Positions 35,601 through 44,709 of a stretch of 64,000 nt of DNA are shown in pieces; the stretch's first letter is position 1, and the number at the start of each line of letters is the position of its first letter. The stretch lies in NCBI RefSeq assembly GCF_005870025.1, contig NZ_VATA01000006.1, forward strand, positions 62,001 to 126,000. Reading direction: 5' to 3'. The notes beneath the pieces are model-generated. The model did not search any database. It was not told where the DNA came from and saw only the letters and a program-made list of their open reading frames with translations. The DNA comes from Poseidonocella sp. HB161398. GTDB lineage: Bacteria; Pseudomonadota; Alphaproteobacteria; Rhodobacterales; Rhodobacteraceae. The translations under genes were made by a program, and so were the position numbers.

Positions 35601-37486
35601 TCTGCCGCCTCCGTCGCTGCCGCCGTCGCCGGTCCGCCCGCCAGCCTTGCGCCGAGCGTGCAGGGCCTGCGCGTGTCCGGCCCGCCCAGATCGCCGCGCA
35701 GCGCGCCGCGCACCGAAGGCACGCCGGTCTCCCAGCGGCTCGCCGCCTCGGCCGCGTCCAGCACCTGATCGAGCGAGGCCCGGTCCAGCCGGTGCTGGGT
35801 ATGGGTCAGCGAGCCCGCGCGGTACATGTTGATCCGCCGGATCTCGAACGGGTCGAGCCCCAGCCGCTCCGCCGCCATGTCCATCATGCTCTCGGTGGCG
35901 AATTGCGCCTGCATGCCGCCGAAGGTGCGGAAGGCGCCCGACGGGGTGTTGTTGGTGTAGACCGCGCGGGTGTCGACCTCCAGATTGTCGATCTCGTAGG
36001 GCCCGCAGCTGAGGATCGCCGCCTTGCGCATCACCCCCTCCGAGCTCATCCCGTAGGCGCCCCCGTCCGAGAGCATCTCGAATTTCACCGCGGTGATCCG
36101 CCCGTCCGAGGTCAGGCCCATCTTGTAGGCGACCCGGCTCGGATGGCGCTTGGCCGAGGCGACCAGGCTTTCCTCGCGGGTGAAGTTCAGCTGCACCGGC
36201 CGCATGGTCTTCATCGCGGCGATGGCCAGCATCCCCTGGTAGATCATGTCCTCCTTGCCGCCGAAGCCGCCGCCCACCGGCGACATCACCATGCGCACCT
36301 TGTTGATCGGCAGGCCGAGGATCTCGGCCAGCATGTGGCGGTGATGGGTGATGTTCTGGCTGGGGCTGTGGACCGTCACCACGTCGTCATGGTCGACGAA
36401 GGCGATCCCGGCCTCGGGCTCCAGATAGGCATGCTCCACCTGCTGGGTGGAAAAGCGCTCCTCCAGGATGACATCCGCCGCGGCGAAGCCCGCCGCGATG
36501 TCGCCCTTGCGCAGCGGGATGTGCTTGACCAGGTTGCCGGGCGCGTAGTCGTGGATCACCGGCGCGCCGGGCGTCAGCGCCTCCTCCGGATCGTAGAGGC
36601 CGGGCAGCAGCTCGTATTCCACCTTGATCGCGGCGCAGGCGCGGCGCGCGGTCACCAGATCCTCCGCCGCGACGGCCGCCACTGCCTCGCCGACATGGCG
36701 GACCTTGCCGCGTGCCATAACCGGCTGGTCATGGACGAAGACGCCGAACCCGTCCGTGCCGGGCACGTCATCGGCGGTGATCACGCACTCGACCCCCGGC
36801 ATCGCCTCGGCCGCCGAGGTGTCGATCGAGACGATCCGCGCATGCGGATGCGGGCTGCGCAGAACCTGCATCTGCAGCATGCCGACAAGCTTCATGTCGG
36901 CGGCATAGCGCAGCCGCCCCGTCACCTTGGCCGGCGCGTCGATGCGGCGGACATTATGGCCGATATAGCTGCCCTCCGGCGCCTCGCCGGCCTCCAGCAG
37001 CGCCGGATCGGCCTGCCCGGCCAGCACATCCCGGGCGATCTCCACCGCCTCGAGGATCTTGGTGTAGCCGGTGCAGCGGCAGATATTGCCGCCCATCCGC
37101 TCCTTGATCTCGTCGAGCCCGGCGGCGGGGTTGTCGCGCAGGCAGGCGGTCGCGGCCATCACCATGCCGGGGATGCAGTAGCCGCACTGGCTGGCCCCGG
37201 TCTTGTGGAAGGCCTTCTGCACCGCGGTCAGCGAGCCGCGGCCCGCCAGCCCCTCGACGGTCTCGATCACCGCGCCCTCGGCGCGGCCCGCGGGCATCAG
37301 GCAGGATTTCACCAGCCGGCCATCGACGAAGACGCTGCAGGTGCCGCATTCGCCCGCGCCGCAGCCCTCCTTGGTGCCGGTCAGGTCGAGATCGTCGCGC
37401 AGCACGTCGAGGAGCCGCTTATGCGCGGCCACCCGGCGCGCCACCGGCCGTCCGTTGACGGTGAAGGCGAGGTCCAGCTCAGGCAT
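35597..37486 (-). CDS. Molybdenum hydroxylase, fused 2Fe-2S and first Mo-binding domain
   Basis: 629 aa from the ATG at 37486 (MPELDLAFTVNG). Residues 1-160 are a CoxS-type ferredoxin: C42, C47, C50, C62 and C101, C104, C136, C138. From about 170 the large-subunit N-half begins (RIDAPAKVTGRLRYAADM), with GGGFGGKEDM and AFRTFGGMQAQFATE. The last ~35 residues are low-complexity and the usual C-terminal half is encoded by the next ORF. This could be a true split or a frameshift at about 35690; complete function needs both chains. Confidence 0.85.
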   Translation of the reverse strand: MPELDLAFTVNGRPVARRVAAHKRLLDVLRDDLDLTGTKEGCGAGECGTCSVFVDGRLVKSCLMPAGRAEGAVIETVEGLAGRGSLTAVQKAFHKTGASQCGYCIPGMVMAATACLRDNPAAGLDEIKERMGGNICRCTGYTKILEAVEIARDVLAGQADPALLEAGEAPEGSYIGHNVRRIDAPAKVTGRLRYAADMKLVGMLQMQVLRSPHPHARIVSIDTSAAEAMPGVECVITADDVPGTDGFGVFVHDQPVMARGKVRHVGEAVAAVAAEDLVTARRACAAIKVEYELLPGLYDPEEALTPGAPVIHDYAPGNLVKHIPLRKGDIAAGFAAADVILEERFSTQQVEHAYLEPEAGIAFVDHDDVVTVHSPSQNITHHRHMLAEILGLPINKVRMVMSPVGGGFGGKEDMIYQGMLAIAAMKTMRPVQLNFTREESLVASAKRHPSRVAYKMGLTSDGRITAVKFEMLSDGGAYGMSSEGVMRKAAILSCGPYEIDNLEVDTRAVYTNNTPSGAFRTFGGMQAQFATESMMDMAAERLGLDPFEIRRINMYRAGSLTHTQHRLDRASLDQVLDAAEAASRWETGVPSVRGALRGDLGGPDTRRPCTLGARLAGGPATAAATEAAE

Positions 37487-38402
37487 TTGCCATGGTCTCC
37501 TTTGTCTGGTCATGCGACGGGGCGCGGTTCGGGCGCGCGTCCAGCGCCTCCTCCAGCGCGGCCCGCACGAAATTCGCCACCACTTCGCGGCGGTAGTCGC
37601 GGCGCGAGCGCGAGGCGACATGCTCGGCCGCGCCATCGGCGGCACGCAGGATGGTCTCGGTGTCGATGCGGTTGCCGCGCAGCAGCCGCTCGGCCTCGCG
37701 CAGCCGGATCGGGCCCGGCCCGACCCCGCCGAGCGCCAGGCGGACATCTTCGAAGATCCGCCCCTCGGCATCGGTGCGCACCAGCGCGGCGCAGCAGGCG
37801 ACCGAGATCACCAGCGACCGGCGCTGCCCGACCTTCTGGAAGGCGCCGCCATAGCCGCAGCAGCTGTCCAGGCTGACGCGCGTGGCGATCTCCCCCGGCT
37901 CGATCACGGTGCGGCCCGGGCCCTGGATGAAGCTCTCCAGCTCCACCGTCCGGCGGCGGATGCCGCCCTGCTCCAGCCGCGCCAGCTCGATCGCGCCGTT
38001 CAGCGCCACCGCCGCGGGCGTGCCGTCGGCCACCGGCGAGGCATTCACCAGATTGCCCGCCAGCGTCGCCACCTCGCGGATCTGGTCGTCGGCGAACCAG
38101 ATCGCGACATGCGGCATGCAGGGCAGGTTCTGCCGCAGCACCGGATCAGTCAGGAAATCCTGGTAGACGGTGCCCGCCCCCAGATGCACCCGGCCCTTGG
38201 CGATCTCGTAGCCGCCGAGCTCGGGCACGGCCGACAGGTCGATCAGCGCGGGCAGGTGGACATCCCCGGCGCGTCCGTCGCGCGCCGCGGGATAGAGGTC
38301 GGTCGCCCCGGAGACGAGCCGACTGCCCTCCGGCGCCGCGCCCCAGAGGGCGAGCGCGTCAGCCAGGCTCCGCGGGCGGTGATAGGCGTCGCAGGTCAGC
38401 AT
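37479..38402 (-). CDS. Molybdenum hydroxylase FAD-binding subunit (CoxM/XdhB type)
   Basis: 307 aa. The FAD-binding segments SGATDLYPAARDG and TLAGNLVNASPVADGTPA are clear, with LGGVGPGPIRLREAE in the C-terminal domain. It passes electrons from the 2Fe-2S clusters to an acceptor. It overlaps the fused subunit by 8 nt. The set resembles aldehyde, xanthine and nicotinate hydroxylases; substrate unknown. Confidence 0.9.
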   Translation of the reverse strand: MLTCDAYHRPRSLADALALWGAAPEGSRLVSGATDLYPAARDGRAGDVHLPALIDLSAVPELGGYEIAKGRVHLGAGTVYQDFLTDPVLRQNLPCMPHVAIWFADDQIREVATLAGNLVNASPVADGTPAAVALNGAIELARLEQGGIRRRTVELESFIQGPGRTVIEPGEIATRVSLDSCCGYGGAFQKVGQRRSLVISVACCAALVRTDAEGRIFEDVRLALGGVGPGPIRLREAERLLRGNRIDTETILRAADGAAEHVASRSRRDYRREVVANFVRAALEEALDARPNRAPSHDQTKETMANA

Positions 38403-38418
38403 GCCCGTCTCCCCCCGC

Positions 38419-39582
38419 CTATTCCGCAGCCATCTGCCGGGCGGCAGCGTGCTTGTTCTTCACCACGACCTTGATCGCGTCCTCCACCCGGTCCTTGGCA
38501 TAGCGCAGCGCCTCGGCCAGATCCTCCATGTCGAAGGTATGGGTGTGGATCAGCGAGGCGTCGAAGCGCTTCTGCCGCATGAAGGCCTCGGCGCGGTGGG
38601 TCGCGGTCTTGCCCTCGCCGCGGATGCCGTAGAGGTAGATGTTGTTGCGCACCAGATAGGCGACATCGACCTCGGGCGCGCTGCCCGGGAAGGCGGCCAG
38701 GCAGATCTTGCCGCCGCGGTTGAGCATCTGCGCCGCCTCGTTCACCGCCTGCGGCGCGCCCGAGCATTCGACGACATAGTCGACGCCCTTGCCGCCGGTC
38801 AGCTCGCGGACCTTCTCGACGACATTCTCGTTGCGGACGTTGATGACATGGTCGGCGCCGAGCTGGCGGCCGATCTCCAGCCGGTTGTCGCGCGTGCCGG
38901 TCAGGATGACGGGCTGCGCGCCGAGCGCCTTGGCCACGGCCGCGCCGAGAAGCCCGATCGGGCCCGGGCCCGAGACCACGACGCTTTCGCCCGCGACCAG
39001 CCCGCCGAGCTCGGTCAGCCCGTACATCGCCGTGCCGGCCGTGACGACCAGGGTCGCCTCCTCGTCGGTCATGCCGTCATCGACATGGATCAGCGTGTTG
39101 ATGTTGTTCACCGCGTATTCGGCGAAGCCGCCATCGGTGGTGAAGCCGTTGGCGCGGTGGCCCTTGTCGACATCGCCGTAGTTCTTGCCGTAATTGTGGC
39201 ACGAGGTGTACATCCCCTGGCGGCAGCGCTTGCACTGGCCGCAGCCGGCATGGATCTCGACCGTCACCCGCTCGCCGATGCGGTACTCGTCGACGCCCGG
39301 GCCGAGCGCCACGACCGTGCCCATGTATTCATGGCCGGGGGTGAAGTTCTTGTTGAACGGATCGCCGCCCTGGATCATCGCGGGCGGGCCGTGATGGATG
39401 ATCTCCAGATCCGTGGCGCAGATCGCCACCGCGTCGATGCGCACCAGCACCTCCGCCTTGCCCGGCGCCGGAACCGGCTTGTCGGCCAGCGTCAGCTCCC
39501 CGGGATCGCCCAGCACCCAGGCCTTCATCGTCTCGGGGACCGGAAAATCCTCATGGGTGGTCACGTTGTCAGGCAGTGACAT
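38419..39582 (-). CDS. Zinc-dependent alcohol dehydrogenase (MDR family)
   Basis: 387 aa. Catalytic zinc ligands C55 and H84/E85 (FTPGHEYMG), structural zinc cysteines C114, C117, C120, C128, and the NAD(P) motif VVVSGPGPIGLLG. A full-length, apparently active MDR enzyme oxidising a hydroxyl group. Second gene of the operon, 21 nt after iclR and 16 nt before the FAD subunit. Confidence 0.93.
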   Translation of the reverse strand: MSLPDNVTTHEDFPVPETMKAWVLGDPGELTLADKPVPAPGKAEVLVRIDAVAICATDLEIIHHGPPAMIQGGDPFNKNFTPGHEYMGTVVALGPGVDEYRIGERVTVEIHAGCGQCKRCRQGMYTSCHNYGKNYGDVDKGHRANGFTTDGGFAEYAVNNINTLIHVDDGMTDEEATLVVTAGTAMYGLTELGGLVAGESVVVSGPGPIGLLGAAVAKALGAQPVILTGTRDNRLEIGRQLGADHVINVRNENVVEKVRELTGGKGVDYVVECSGAPQAVNEAAQMLNRGGKICLAAFPGSAPEVDVAYLVRNNIYLYGIRGEGKTATHRAEAFMRQKRFDASLIHTHTFDMEDLAEALRYAKDRVEDAIKVVVKNKHAAARQMAAE

Positions 39583-39603
39583 GCAGCATCTCCTCCGTTG
39601 CTG

Positions 39604-40461
39604 TCAGGCCCGCGGCCGCTGCGCGGCCTCGAGCAGTCTCGAAAAGTCGTTGCCGGCCGCGATCATCTGGGTCACCAGGTGCCGCCGGTAGGCGTCGCTG
39701 TCCTCGGCCGTCGCATAGGAGACCGAGATCGCGCCGATCACCGCGCCCGCGCCGTTCCTCAGCGAGGCGCCGATGCAGACCGTGCCCTCGCGGAACTCCT
39801 CGTCGTCGAGCGCGTATTTGCGCCGCCGGGTCAGCCGCAGCTCCTCGACCAGCCCGCTGAGGCTGGTGATCGTGCGCGGGGTATAGGCGGCCAGCCCGTT
39901 CGCGGAGATCACGCGGACCAGCTCGGTATCGGGGATCCAGGCGAGGATCGCCTTGCCGGTGGCGGTGGCATGGGCCGCGCCCATCTTCTCCACCTCGTCG
40001 GGCTCGACGGTGCGGCCGTTCGGATCGGGGATGCTCAGCTTGGTCAGCAGCTTGCTTTCCGACAGCACCGCCATCTGCACCGCATGCGCCAGCCGCCGGC
40101 CCAGCTCGCGCAGCGGATCGCGCAGGATCACCGCCGGGTCGCGCTTGGCCTCGGCCATCTCGTTGAGGTCGCGGATCCGGTGGCCCATGACATAGGTGCG
40201 GTTGCGGCCGTACTGCTCGACATAGCCGCGCGCCACCAGCGTGGCGGCGAGGTGGTGGCAGGTCGAGGTCTTCAACCCGCTCGCCGCGGCCAGATCCGAC
40301 AGGCTGATCCCCTCGGGATGCTGGGCCACCAGCTCCAGCAGGGTCAGCGCGCGCTCGACGGACTGGATGGTCCTGACCGCGCTCTCCCTCTGGGTCGCAT
40401 CTATCCCCGCCCCGCCCGACGCGATGTCGTGCGGGTAACGGTCATCCGCTACCAATTTCAT
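39604..40461 (-). CDS. IclR family transcriptional regulator
   Basis: 285 aa. Winged helix-turn-helix ISLSDLAAASGLKTSTCHHLAATLVARGYV, about residues 52-81, then the IclR effector domain (HATATGKAILAW, RKYALDDEEFREGTVCIGA). The family responds to aromatic or short organic acids. First gene of the minus-strand operon and transcribed with it, so it probably regulates the pathway and itself. A GATAAT lies about 70 bp upstream as a possible -10, but no convincing -35 pairs with it. Confidence 0.93.
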   Translation of the reverse strand: MKLVADDRYPHDIASGGAGIDATQRESAVRTIQSVERALTLLELVAQHPEGISLSDLAAASGLKTSTCHHLAATLVARGYVEQYGRNRTYVMGHRIRDLNEMAEAKRDPAVILRDPLRELGRRLAHAVQMAVLSESKLLTKLSIPDPNGRTVEPDEVEKMGAAHATATGKAILAWIPDTELVRVISANGLAAYTPRTITSLSGLVEELRLTRRRKYALDDEEFREGTVCIGASLRNGAGAVIGAISVSYATAEDSDAYRRHLVTQMIAAGNDFSRLLEAAQRPRA

Positions 40462-40710
40462 GATTTAGGCTCCTCTTGGGGCAAGCTTCTCAAGACGCCC
40501 CCCGCGGATCAAGAAAAATTGCCATTATCGCATGCGAGTCGACATCGTGAAACGCAGGCGGAAAAAACCGTTGGATTCCGGTGCTGCAACTGCGAAAGCC
40601 GATTTCGTCGCAGCGCAGCATCCGCGGCGCGGCGCGCCCCGTTCACGGCCTTTTCCGGACATGGGAAATGCGGGCGGGACCGGCCCCGCCGGGGATCCCC
40701 CGCGCCGCCC

Positions 40711-41605
40711 GGCGAGGCCGCGCATCGTCTCCGGGGGACGCTCGCCGAAGAGCCCGGCATCGTCCTTCGCGACGCGGCGGAAATGCCAGAAGCCCGAGCC
40801 CGTCGCCGCATCGGTGACGTTCGCCCCGCCGCGGCTCAGCCGCAGTGCGCGGATACAGGCGGCCGGGCGCGAGCCCAGCTCTTCCTCGCAGGCGCATTGC
40901 AGCGTGCGGCGGCTGATGCCGATCCGCTGGCAGGGGAGCTCGATATTCCGCTCCTCCTCGCCATCGGCCAGCTCCACCGCGGCGATCACTTCCATGCGCC
41001 GCCGCAGCGTGCCGGCCCGGCCGCCCTCGGGCGCAGCCGCCGCCCCGGTCGGCTCGGCCAGCAGGCAGCTGCGCCAGTTCACCCGAAAGCGCCGCCATCT
41101 GCCCGGGCGACAGCGTGCCCGCCAAGCAGCTCCGCCAGCACCTGGCGCAGCCCGGCAAGGGCCTCCGCCTCCACCCCCAGAAGCTGCGCCCGTCCCAGCC
41201 GCGCCATGTCCGCCCCGCCGACCCCGGTGGCCAGCAGCCGCCGCGGGACCACCGCGACCGCCATGTCGAGCCCTTCGGGCGTGTGGACCTCGAACCCGTG
41301 GCGCCCGGGAACAGATGCAGCCGGCTGCCGCCGCAGCGCGCGCCGCAGAAGCTCGCCGCGCCGCGGATCGCCAGCAGCAGGCCGACCGCGACCATGCCCT
41401 CGCCGAGCTGGCCCGCCTGCAGCAGGGAATGGCTGGCTACTTCGCGGAAGAGATGGGCGCCGGCCAGCTCGCCCGGGAACGCCCCGCCCGAAAGCTGGCT
41501 GCAGCTCTGGGTCCAGCCCTCGAGCAGCGCCGACGGCGCCTCGATATCCGAGGTGCGGCTGAACCGCGTCAGCGGCGGGTCCCGGGATGGCAGCTCCGGT
41601 GGCAT
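40711..41605 (-). pseudogene. eutR: AraC-type ethanolamine regulator (EutR-like), frameshifted
   Basis: Three frames must be joined. Residues such as LTRFSRTSDIEAP and WTQSCSQLSGGAF come first; a shift near 41305 leads into RHGFEVHTPEGLDMAVAVVP, and a second near 41085 leads into the DNA-binding part GISRRTLQCACEEELGSRP and GFWHFRRVAKDDAGLFGERP. A small internal deletion lies between the two helix-turn-helix halves. The order and motifs match AraC-family regulators next to ethanolamine ammonia-lyase genes. Non-functional as written. Confidence 0.75.
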
Positions 41606-41751
41606 GGGCAGCGCGCTCTGGTCGGGTCGGACGGAGTCTCCCGCAGCGCCGGATCCGGTCCGGCAGGCTGGACGTGCGGCGGGGTCTCCGCCAGGACGCG
41701 GGACGCGTTCCGATTACTGGTCCAGAACCGCGAACGGCCGCATGGCACATG

Positions 41752-41824
41752 GGCAGGCGGCAAAGCACGTCCGGGCAATCCCGCCGCCAAGGCAGGTTTG
41801 CCCGGACGTGCTTTGCCGCCTGCC
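41752..41824. repeat. Perfect 27-bp inverted repeat, 19-bp spacer
   Basis: Arms 41752-41778 and 41798-41824 are exact reverse complements. It sits in the 294-bp space between the divergent eutR-like and permease remnants. It could be an over-strong hairpin, a collapsed insertion element or an operator; no T-run follows. Confidence 0.7.
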
Positions 41825-41899
41825 GGTGCTGTTGCCCGCCCAGTACCCGGCGCGGCGGGTCCGACCGGTTCCGCGCACAGGCAGCGGCGAGGAACGCAG

Positions 41900-42678
41900 A
41901 TGTCCTCGACACAGCATCACCAGCTGAGCAAGTCGCGCGGCACCGTCCAGCTCTGCGGCATCGCCGCCGGCCTCGTGATCCCGGGCGAGCATTTCGGCTG
42001 GACGGCTGGGGCACGGCCGGCACGCTGGGCTTCCTCGGCACCGCGGGCTTCGTCGCGCCGATGTGCACCACCTTCATCTTCAGCTTCACCGAGCTCGCCA
42101 CCTCGATCCCGCATGCCGGCGGCCCCTTCGCCCATGCCCGCGCAGGGCTGGGCGGGACCGGCGCCTATTTCGCCGGCATGGCGACGCTGATCGAATTCCT
42201 CTTCGCGCCGCCCGCGATCACGCTGGCGATGGCGCCCACCTGGACATCCAGTTCCCCGGGCTCGATCCCAAGACCGCGGCGGTCGGCGCCTGCGTGATCC
42301 TCATGGCGCTCAGCATCCTCGGCGTGTCGCTCGCCGCGACCTTCGAGCTGGTCTTCATGGGCGTCGTCGCGCCGGGCTTCTCCCGGGCGAATTTCACCGC
42401 AGGCGGCTGGATGGGCGCGGACGCGGTCTCGATCACCGCGGTCTCGGGCATCTTCGCCGCGATTCCCTTCGCGATCCGCGTCTTCCTCGCCATCGAGGAC
42501 GTGGCCATGGCCGCCGAAGATATGGGCCCCCAAGCGTTGGGTCCCGCGGGCCCTTCTCTTCGGCATCCTGACGCTGGCGGCGCTGGCGCTCGGCGTGACG
42601 GTCTTCGCCGGCGGCGCGGGCGACTGGACGGCGCTGGCCAGTATCAACGCCCCGCTGCCGCAGGCGATGCGCTTCACC
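41900..42678 (+). pseudogene. eat: Ethanolamine permease (APC family), degraded
   Basis: Starts at an ATG (MSSTQHHQLSKSRGTVQL). Successive frames give GLVIPGEHFGWT, then GTLGFLGTAGFV and SIPHAGGPFAHARAGLGG, then IQFPGLDPKTAAVG and VSGIFAAIPFAIRVFLAIE, then FAGGAGDWTALASINAPLPQ. Shifts fall near 42000, 42235 and 42530; about 30 nt are missing inside the ATFELV-FMGVVAP region. The last third is replaced by eutC sequence at 42679. This is the expected neighbour of eutR and eutBC. Confidence 0.78.
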
Positions 42679-43062
42679 GGCGACAGGCTCTCGGCCACCG
42701 CGGTCGCCGCCAATGCCGCGCCGCTTCTCGCTGCGCTCCTTCGGGCCGTCGCCGCCCGCGGCCGGGAACTACGTCCGGTCGCCCTCCCGCGGCTGATGCT
42801 GATGCTGATCGGCGACCGGCCCGGGCTCAGTTCGCCCGACAGCCTCGGCGCCTGCCTGACCTACGCCCCCCGGCCCGGACTGACCGACGAACGCCGCATC
42901 TGCGTCTCGAATATCCGCCCTGCCGGGCTCCCCTATGACGCAGAGACGCACAAGCTCTTGTTCCTGAGTTGCGAATCCCTGCCCCGCGGCCTCTCCGGCG
43001 TGGCGCTGAAGGACGAGACCGACACCCTCGCCCCGGCCGGCGCCCTGCCCCCGGCCCCCTGA
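42679..43062 (+). pseudogene. eutC: eutC remnant (ethanolamine ammonia-lyase small subunit, C-terminal part)
   Basis: About 127 aa in the frame of the permease tail: GDRLSATAVAANAAPLLAAL, then LMLIGDRPGLSSPDSLGA (the cobalamin-region hallmark of EutC), SNIRPAGLP and LSGVALKDETD before the stop. The N-terminal half and all of eutB are missing, so a deletion has fused eat to eutC. There is also a small gap before LMLML. It cannot form the holoenzyme. Confidence 0.8.
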
Positions 43063-43452
43063 CCCGGTACGGGACGGCGCTTCTCCGGCGTCATTCGCGG
43101 ATCTGGCGCCGTCCCCTCCCCGCGGCCCGCACGTCCGATAAACCCCGGAAAAGCGCCGCCGATTCCCTCTCCGGCGCCCCCGCCCTCGCGGCAGGCGCCG
43201 CTCAGGCCCGCGGCGGCGCGGCAATTTCGCCACGGATCCCGGCCCGCCCGGCGGTCCGGCGCCACCCGCGCGCACCATCCCGACATCGCCGCGCCGCCCT
43301 GCGAAACATGGCGCAAACCGCCCTCCGGCGGGTGCACCGCGCCCGGTCCGCAGCGCCATGTCGCGGCCAGAGCCCCGATCTCGGCATTCGCCGGTTCTGT
43401 CCGCCGAGCGCGTTCATGTCAGCAAACTATAGATCTGGGGGGAAAACGTGAT
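43063..43452. other. Intergenic region upstream of repA
   Basis: 390 bp between the eut remnant and the replication operon. The first 300 bp are GC-rich without features; the last 50 bp are markedly A/T-richer (GCAAACTATAGATC) and should carry the repABC promoter. No palindrome was found here. Confidence 0.45.
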
Positions 43453-44709
43453 ATGGAAAGGCAAAAGAGAATCTTAGAGGCAGACATGTCAGCCGGAATC
43501 CTGGCCTCCGAACAGCTGATGTCCTTCAGCTCGATCATCGATACCGCGCTCTCGCAGCAGCGCGAACTGCTTTATGCGCCGGACCAGCGGAAATCCGACA
43601 AGCCGCTGCGCCCGTTCTCCGTGCGCGAGGTCAGCCATGCGCTGAAAGTGAAGTACAATTCGCTGCGCCAGTATCTCAATGCCTTCGAGGGCATGCCGGC
43701 CGGCACGCTGGAATCCGGCAACCGCAAGTTCTTCTCCGCCGAGGAGATCAACCAGATCCAGGAAGTCCTCTACCGCGAGGGCAAGATCGGGCCGGAGCGC
43801 TACCCCCGCCGCCAGCAAGGCGACAAGCAGGCGCGGCTGGTGGTCTACAACCTCAAGGGCGGCGTCTCCAAGACCTCGCTCTCGGTGAACCTGGCGCAGT
43901 TCCTGGCGCTGCGCGGCTACCGCATCCTCGCGGTCGACCTCGACCCGCAGGCCAGCTTCTCGGACATGTTCGACATCCAGGCCGACCTCGACGGCCAGCC
44001 CTCCGTCTATGACGTCCTGCGCTATGCCGACCCGGCCACCGGCGAGGGTCCGATCCCGATTACTGACGCGATTCAAGCCACTTACGTGCCAAACATCGAT
44101 ATCGTCCCGGGCTCGATGGCGATGACGGAATTCGAGTACGAGACCTCGGCCTCCTTCCGGCAGAACGGCGACGGCACGCCCTTCCACCGCCGCATCACCG
44201 ATGCGCTCGACCTCGTCGACGACTATTACGACCTCGTCCTCTTCGACACGCCGCCGCACATGTCCTTTGCGGTCATCTCGGCGGTCTTCGCCGCCACCGG
44301 CATGCTGATCCCGCTTTCGGCAGGGATGCTCGACGTGGTCTCGCTGGCGAAATTCCTGGAACTCGCCGCCTCCACCATGCAGGTCGTCGAGCAGCACCAG
44401 GACAAGCGCTACGACTTCATCCGCTTCGTGCTGACCCGCTATTCCGCCTCCGATCCGGCACAGCTGCAGCTCAGCTCCTTCCTGCGCAGCCATCTGGGCG
44501 GCGCGATGCTGAAGCACGACTTCGTCAGCTCGACCGCCATCGCGGATGCGGGCAACACCATGAATCCGCTGCTGGAACTCGATCCCGGCAGCTTCCACCG
44601 CAAGACCTACGACCGGATCTTCGATTCGCTGTCGGGCATCGCCGACGAGGTCGATGCCGAGATCCTGCGCGCCTGGAACCGCACGCCCTTTGAACGGGAG
44701 GATAGCTGA
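43453..44709 (+). CDS. repA: Plasmid partitioning ATPase RepA
   Basis: 418 aa, standard size, GGGGGGA upstream; an ATG at 43486 is an alternative. An N-terminal DNA-binding region (FSVREVSHALKVKYNSLRQYL) precedes the deviant Walker A KGGVSKT (135-141), with VDLDPQAS (161-168) and FDTPPHMS as the other ParA motifs. RepA moves plasmid copies with RepB and represses the operon. First gene of repABC; its stop overlaps repB (TGATG). Confidence 0.96.
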   Translation: MERQKRILEADMSAGILASEQLMSFSSIIDTALSQQRELLYAPDQRKSDKPLRPFSVREVSHALKVKYNSLRQYLNAFEGMPAGTLESGNRKFFSAEEINQIQEVLYREGKIGPERYPRRQQGDKQARLVVYNLKGGVSKTSLSVNLAQFLALRGYRILAVDLDPQASFSDMFDIQADLDGQPSVYDVLRYADPATGEGPIPITDAIQATYVPNIDIVPGSMAMTEFEYETSASFRQNGDGTPFHRRITDALDLVDDYYDLVLFDTPPHMSFAVISAVFAATGMLIPLSAGMLDVVSLAKFLELAASTMQVVEQHQDKRYDFIRFVLTRYSASDPAQLQLSSFLRSHLGGAMLKHDFVSSTAIADAGNTMNPLLELDPGSFHRKTYDRIFDSLSGIADEVDAEILRAWNRTPFEREDS

